DNA from: an uncultured Sutterella sp.
Lineage (GTDB): Bacteria; Pseudomonadota; Gammaproteobacteria; Burkholderiales; Burkholderiaceae_F
Direction of reading: 5' to 3'
Assembly: GCA_937943605.1 (NCBI GenBank)
Contig: CALEAW010000073.1
Span: 1-6,728 of the forward strand
Length of the DNA stretch: 6,728 nt
Shown here in pieces: positions 5,520 through 6,728 of the stretch; within the stretch, counting starts at the first letter, position 1; the number at the start of each line of letters is the position of its first letter. Both the position numbers and the translations under genes were made by a program. A model generated the notes under the pieces. That model saw nothing but the letters and a program-made list of their open reading frames with translations. It was not told where the DNA came from and did not search any database.

Positions 5520-6446
5520 TTAGGCGTAGAGCGCCGTCGAGAGATAGCGTTCGCCCGAGTCTGGGAGCAACACCACAATGGTTTTACCCTTCATTTCAGG
5601 ACGTAATGCCACTTGGGTGGCTGCCCACAGCGCGGCACCACTTGAAATACCGATCAAGAAACCTTCCTTTTGCGGTAATGCGCGACCAGTGGCCAAAGCG
5701 TCTTCGTTACTAACCTGAATGACTTCGTCGACCACTGATCCGTCATAGTTTTTCGGAATGAAGTTAGCACCAATACCCTGAATGGCATGTGGACCCGCAA
5801 CGCCTTCTGAAATCAAAGGACTGGCTTTCGGTTCAACCGCAACGATATGAATATTGGGGTTCTTGGCTTTTAGAAAGCGCCCCGTACCACTTACAGTGCC
5901 ACCTGTACCGACACCCGCTATAAAGCAGTCGATCTTACCCTCGGTATCTGCCCAGATTTCGGGACCCGTGGTCAGCATATGGGCTTTAGGATTGTCGGGA
6001 TTATCGAATTGGCTCGGGATAAAGCTTCCAGGGATTTCTTTGGCTAAGGCTTCGGCTTTTTCAACGGCACCAGCCATGCCTTTAGAGCCTTCAGTTAAAA
6101 CCACTTCACCGCCATAGGCCTGAAGGAGCTTACGGCGTTCAATACTCATGGTTTCGGGCATCGTAAAGATGGCGCGATAGCCTCTCGCGGCGGCGATGCT
6201 CGCTAGCCCAATACCTGTATTACCAGACGTTGGTTCAATAATGACGGCGCCTGGCTTTAATTTGCCTGCCTTCTCGGCTTCACGAATCATGGAGAGCGCA
6301 ATACGGTCTTTGGCACTTCCGGCCGGGTTAAAGCTTTCAACCTTAGCCAAAAGCGTAGCTTCAAGGCCATGAGCTTTAGCCCAACGGTTGAGTTGCACTA
6401 AGGGGGTTGAGCCGACGAGCTCGGTGATCGAATCGTAGATCGGCAT
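5520..6446 (-). CDS. cysK: Cysteine synthase A (O-acetylserine sulfhydrylase)
   Basis: PLP enzyme making L-cysteine from O-acetylserine and sulfide in the cytoplasm. The 308-residue protein is full length for the family. It shows GSTPLVQLNR (12-21), NPAGSAKDR (40-48) with the PLP lysine Lys46, substrate loop TSGNTG (73-78), TMSIERR (99-105), phosphate-binding GVGTGGT (178-184), QGIGANFIP (223-231), GISSGAA (266-272) carrying the serine that contacts the PLP ring nitrogen, and a final PDSGERYLST. The IGANFIP loop and TMSIERR favour CysK over CysM. Ala45 replaces the usual Val before Lys46, a mild change. AAGGA (6455-6459, minus strand) lies 8 bases before the ATG. It is the first gene of a two-gene minus-strand unit and is preceded by inverted repeats that may be regulatory sites. 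Confidence 0.95.
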   Translation of the reverse strand: MPIYDSITELVGSTPLVQLNRWAKAHGLEATLLAKVESFNPAGSAKDRIALSMIREAEKAGKLKPGAVIIEPTSGNTGIGLASIAAARGYRAIFTMPETMSIERRKLLQAYGGEVVLTEGSKGMAGAVEKAEALAKEIPGSFIPSQFDNPDNPKAHMLTTGPEIWADTEGKIDCFIAGVGTGGTVSGTGRFLKAKNPNIHIVAVEPKASPLISEGVAGPHAIQGIGANFIPKNYDGSVVDEVIQVSNEDALATGRALPQKEGFLIGISSGAALWAATQVALRPEMKGKTIVVLLPDSGERYLSTALYA

Positions 6447-6470
6447 ATCACACGTCCTTTTTACTTTGTC

Positions 6471-6498
6471 ACTATCGGATGGTCATTTGAAGCGACAA
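6471..6498 (-). promoter_or_regulatory. Possible cysK promoter
   Basis: On the minus strand, TTGTCG (6498-6493) and GATAGT (6476-6471) each match four of six consensus positions and are 16 bases apart. Transcription would begin near 6464, giving a short leader containing the AAGGA site. A second weak candidate lies further up, TTGAAC (6554-6549) with TATTGG (6531-6526), 17 bases apart. Neither is strong; activation by a regulator would be expected for a cys gene. Confidence 0.3.
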
Positions 6499-6510
6499 TA
6501 AAACTTCAAA
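6486..6510. repeat. Inverted repeat TTTGAAG-N11-CTTCAAA upstream of cysK
   Basis: Perfect 7-bp arms at 6486-6492 and 6504-6510 around an 11-base spacer, about 40 to 64 bases before the cysK start. It overlaps the -35 box of the nearer promoter candidate, the position of an operator. The arm length and spacing would suit a dimeric regulator such as a LysR-type protein, but no consensus identifies which one. Confidence 0.45.
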
Positions 6511-6531
6511 ATGCGCAAAACACATCCAATA

Positions 6532-6553
6532 TGAACGAATAACAGATCGTTCA
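6532..6553. repeat. Inverted repeat TGAACGA-N8-TCGTTCA upstream of cysK
   Basis: Perfect 7-bp arms at 6532-6538 and 6547-6553 with an 8-base spacer, a 22-base dyad. It fills the spacer of the farther promoter candidate and overlaps its -35 box. It is likely an operator for a dimeric regulator of cysK, or of a divergent gene beyond the right edge. There is no U tract, so it is not a terminator. Confidence 0.45.
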
Positions 6554-6728
6554 AGTATAGGCGGAAGGTATCACGCTTCGCAATGAAGACAATGCCTTGT
6601 TACGCTTTCGTGTTCAAGGATTGGCATGACGGGTGGTTGAGCTTATGTGGGCTTGTGGAGAGTCCAAGAACGATAACCTTAACTTCCCATAAAAGTTGCA
6701 CTCAAGCACTATGAGGCGCGTAGGAAGG

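Noticed and set aside
6583..6714. 43-codon plus-strand frame to the right of cysK
   Set aside because: The only purine-rich site (GGAAGG at 6563-6568) is too far from the ATG, and the peptide has no recognisable motif, hydrophobic segment or composition bias.
1..6728. CRISPR arrays, insertion sequences, tRNA or rRNA genes
   Set aside because: No spaced direct repeats, transposase frames, terminal repeats or tRNA/rRNA-like segments were seen.

Overview
The window reads as a chromosomal segment of a Gram-negative proteobacterium. A complete TonB/ExbB/ExbD module implies an outer membrane. Base composition looks near 50% GC by eye, and operons are tightly packed with ATGA overlaps. A betaproteobacterium (Burkholderiales, perhaps Sutterella-like) would fit, but that is an impression and cannot be proved here.

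Left arm, plus strand (1 to 4244): one tightly spaced six-gene run. A metal-type ABC importer comes first: a periplasmic binding protein whose 5' end lies outside the window, then its ATPase and its ABC-3 family permease. TonB, ExbB and ExbD follow. Gaps are -4, 12, 10, 1 and -4 bases, so this is very probably one transcription unit. It would couple outer-membrane energisation, for a TonB-dependent receptor not seen here, to inner-membrane uptake of the same substrate, most likely a transition metal or metal complex. The binding protein has unusual predicted ligand positions.

Middle (4245 to 4712): a 468-base gene-free stretch between convergent operons. Its right half is rich in inverted repeats. 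Two strong hairpins have loops complementary over 7 to 8 G/C-rich bases, which predicts a kissing-loop interaction. The second hairpin sits at the tip of two further nested stems. A strong intrinsic terminator on the plus strand follows about 35 bases later. This is the best candidate in the window for something undescribed: a structured non-coding RNA or a structured 3' UTR.

Right arm, minus strand (4713 to 6446): a two-gene unit with cysteine synthase (CysK) first and a MoeB/ThiF/HesA-family E1-like adenylyltransferase second. The pairing suggests sulfur-carrier activation linked to cysteine metabolism. The E1-like protein lacks the cysteine usually found at the ThiF Cys184 / MoeB Cys187 position.

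Right end (6447 to 6728): the upstream region of cysK holds two perfect 7-bp inverted repeats that could be operators. No convincing gene was found there.
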